Of a stretch of 64,000 nt of DNA, positions 63,114 to 64,000 are shown in pieces. This DNA is from W0P28-013 sp964570565. GTDB taxonomy: Bacteria; Bacteroidota; Bacteroidia; Bacteroidales; Paludibacteraceae. Position 1 is the stretch's first letter. The number at the start of each line of letters is the position of its first letter. The stretch lies in assembly GCA_964570565.1 (NCBI GenBank), contig CAZMYT010000003.1:1-64000 (forward strand). Direction: 5' to 3'. Under the pieces are notes generated by a model that did not search any database, was not told the origin of the DNA, and worked only from the letters and a program-made list of their open reading frames with translations. A program made the position numbers and the translations under genes.

Positions 63114-64000
63114 ATGGGCATTATTATTCGACAAACCATAAAAGGAACCATTGTTAATTATGTGGGAATAGCTATCGGCTTCTTTACCACATTCTTTGTG
63201 CTGACACAATTCCTGACAGCAGAAGAGATTGGGTTGACACGGGTTTTAGTGGATGCTGCCATTCTATTATCGGGATTAGCCCAATTAGGTACGAGTTCGT
63301 CCGTAATTCGTTATTATCCTTATTTTAAAAACGAAAAGCACAAAGATCACGGCTTTTTCTTTTGGTCGTTGATTGTACCATTTATTGGTTTTCTAATTTT
63401 CGGAACGCTTTATTTGATTCTCGAAGTTCCTATCGAAAATATATTCTCCGAAAAATCGCCTCTATTTGTCGACTATTACTACTTCGTTTTACCGCTCACT
63501 TTTTTCATGTTATACATGGCTGTTTTCGAAACAAACGCCAATGTATTAATGCGCATTGTTGTTCCTAAATTGGTACGAGAAGTAGTGGTACGAGTGCTTG
63601 CATTAGTCGTCTACTTGGTATATGCCTTTAAATTATTAAGCCTCGATGGTTTTGTCATAGCCTTTTGTTCGGTATACGCCGTGGCTACACTGATAAATAT
63701 TATCTATCTATTTTCATTAAATCGTATTTCGTTAAAGCCCGACTTCAAATATATTACAAAATCGCTCCGAAAAGATTATTTGTTATACACACTTTTTTTA
63801 ATTGCGGCAGCACTCGGAGGAGCCATTACACCTAGCATTAACACATTCTTTATTAGTGCGCAGATGGGACTTAACTATACTGGCATTTTTGCTATTGCCA
63901 CTTTTATTGCCGCCATCATCGAAATTCCTTATCGATCTTTAGGAGCCATTACACAGCCGCAAATTTCTCAAACCGTGAAAGATGGCGACATGGAAGGAGC
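63114..64000 (+). CDS. Polysaccharide flippase (Wzx/MATE-like), truncated by window edge
   Basis: The first 295 codons are visible. The protein begins MGIIIRQTIKGTIVNYVGIAIG and has about eight hydrophobic segments, with the family's usual N-terminal pattern (LTAEEIGLTRVLVDAAILLSGLAQLGTSS). Such proteins flip lipid-linked glycans across the inner membrane. A -7 box (TATCTTTG, 63088-63095) lies about 19 nt upstream of the ATG. The 3' part lies beyond the window. Confidence 0.85.
   Translation, partial: MGIIIRQTIKGTIVNYVGIAIGFFTTFFVLTQFLTAEEIGLTRVLVDAAILLSGLAQLGTSSSVIRYYPYFKNEKHKDHGFFFWSLIVPFIGFLIFGTLYLILEVPIENIFSEKSPLFVDYYYFVLPLTFFMLYMAVFETNANVLMRIVVPKLVREVVVRVLALVVYLVYAFKLLSLDGFVIAFCSVYAVATLINIIYLFSLNRISLKPDFKYITKSLRKDYLLYTLFLIAAALGGAITPSINTFFISAQMGLNYTGIFAIATFIAAIIEIPYRSLGAITQPQISQTVKDGDMEG

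Overview
The window reads as chromosome of a member of the Bacteroidota, most likely order Bacteroidales. The reasons are TAnnTTTG-type promoters (often TAtcTTTG or TAccTTTG), a SusC/SusD pair, two proteins with type IX secretion (Por) sorting tails, an Rpb6-like omega subunit, a PUR-like DUF3276 protein, PPi-dependent phosphofructokinase, MeaB, and several families that are mainly or only known from this phylum. No phage and no transposase were found.

Layout. 1-6000: minus-strand housekeeping genes lipB, an AraC regulator, mtgA, coaE, a YbbR-like gene, yajC and nusB. 6000-9100: a PUR-like protein and pheT on the plus strand. 9200-14770: minus-strand group of a BASS transporter, a PlsC-like acyltransferase, an Omp85-like barrel and an AT-rich DUF262 protein. 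14900-17720: rpoZ, bamD, apbE and ogt on the minus strand. 17900-20380: dnaK and a small thioredoxin-fold protein. 20453-26804: an integron-like cassette array (below). 26890-33710: envelope proteins, the potassium transporter Kup, a lipoprotein and an AraC regulator. 33800-39780: a SusC/SusD/SusE-like nutrient-uptake locus. 39900-46720: pyrH, kdsB, a GHL10-type glycosidase-like protein, envelope proteins, a nitroreductase, a GtrB-like glycosyltransferase and a DUF4199 protein. 46900-53060: SRP RNA, tRNA-Thr, a LpxL-like acyltransferase, a GT2, two DUF1573 proteins, meaB and an FKBP isomerase. 53130-57880: a second PlsC-like protein, pfp and an AAE-type transporter. 58200-64000: a large cell-surface T9SS protein with a 54-residue companion peptide, trxB, and the start of a polysaccharide flippase cut by the window edge.

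The most striking region is 20453-26804. A compact tyrosine recombinase with an IntI-like C-terminus, but without the extra IntI-specific domain, is followed by four long imperfect palindromes of attC architecture. Each has a left box ending TAAC, a 2-3 nt gap, an inverted arm pair, a constant 6-nt gap and CC-GTTA. For the first three units the left box of the attC is the exact reverse complement (9, 10 and 10 nt) of the first bases of the same cassette. This is the behaviour expected of excisable integron cassettes. The cassettes hold a small unknown gene, an erythromycin-esterase-family gene, a LytTR regulator paired with a T9SS-secreted kelch protein, and two small proteins of unknown function. 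The fourth unit breaks the complementarity rule and looks like a fusion of two cassettes.
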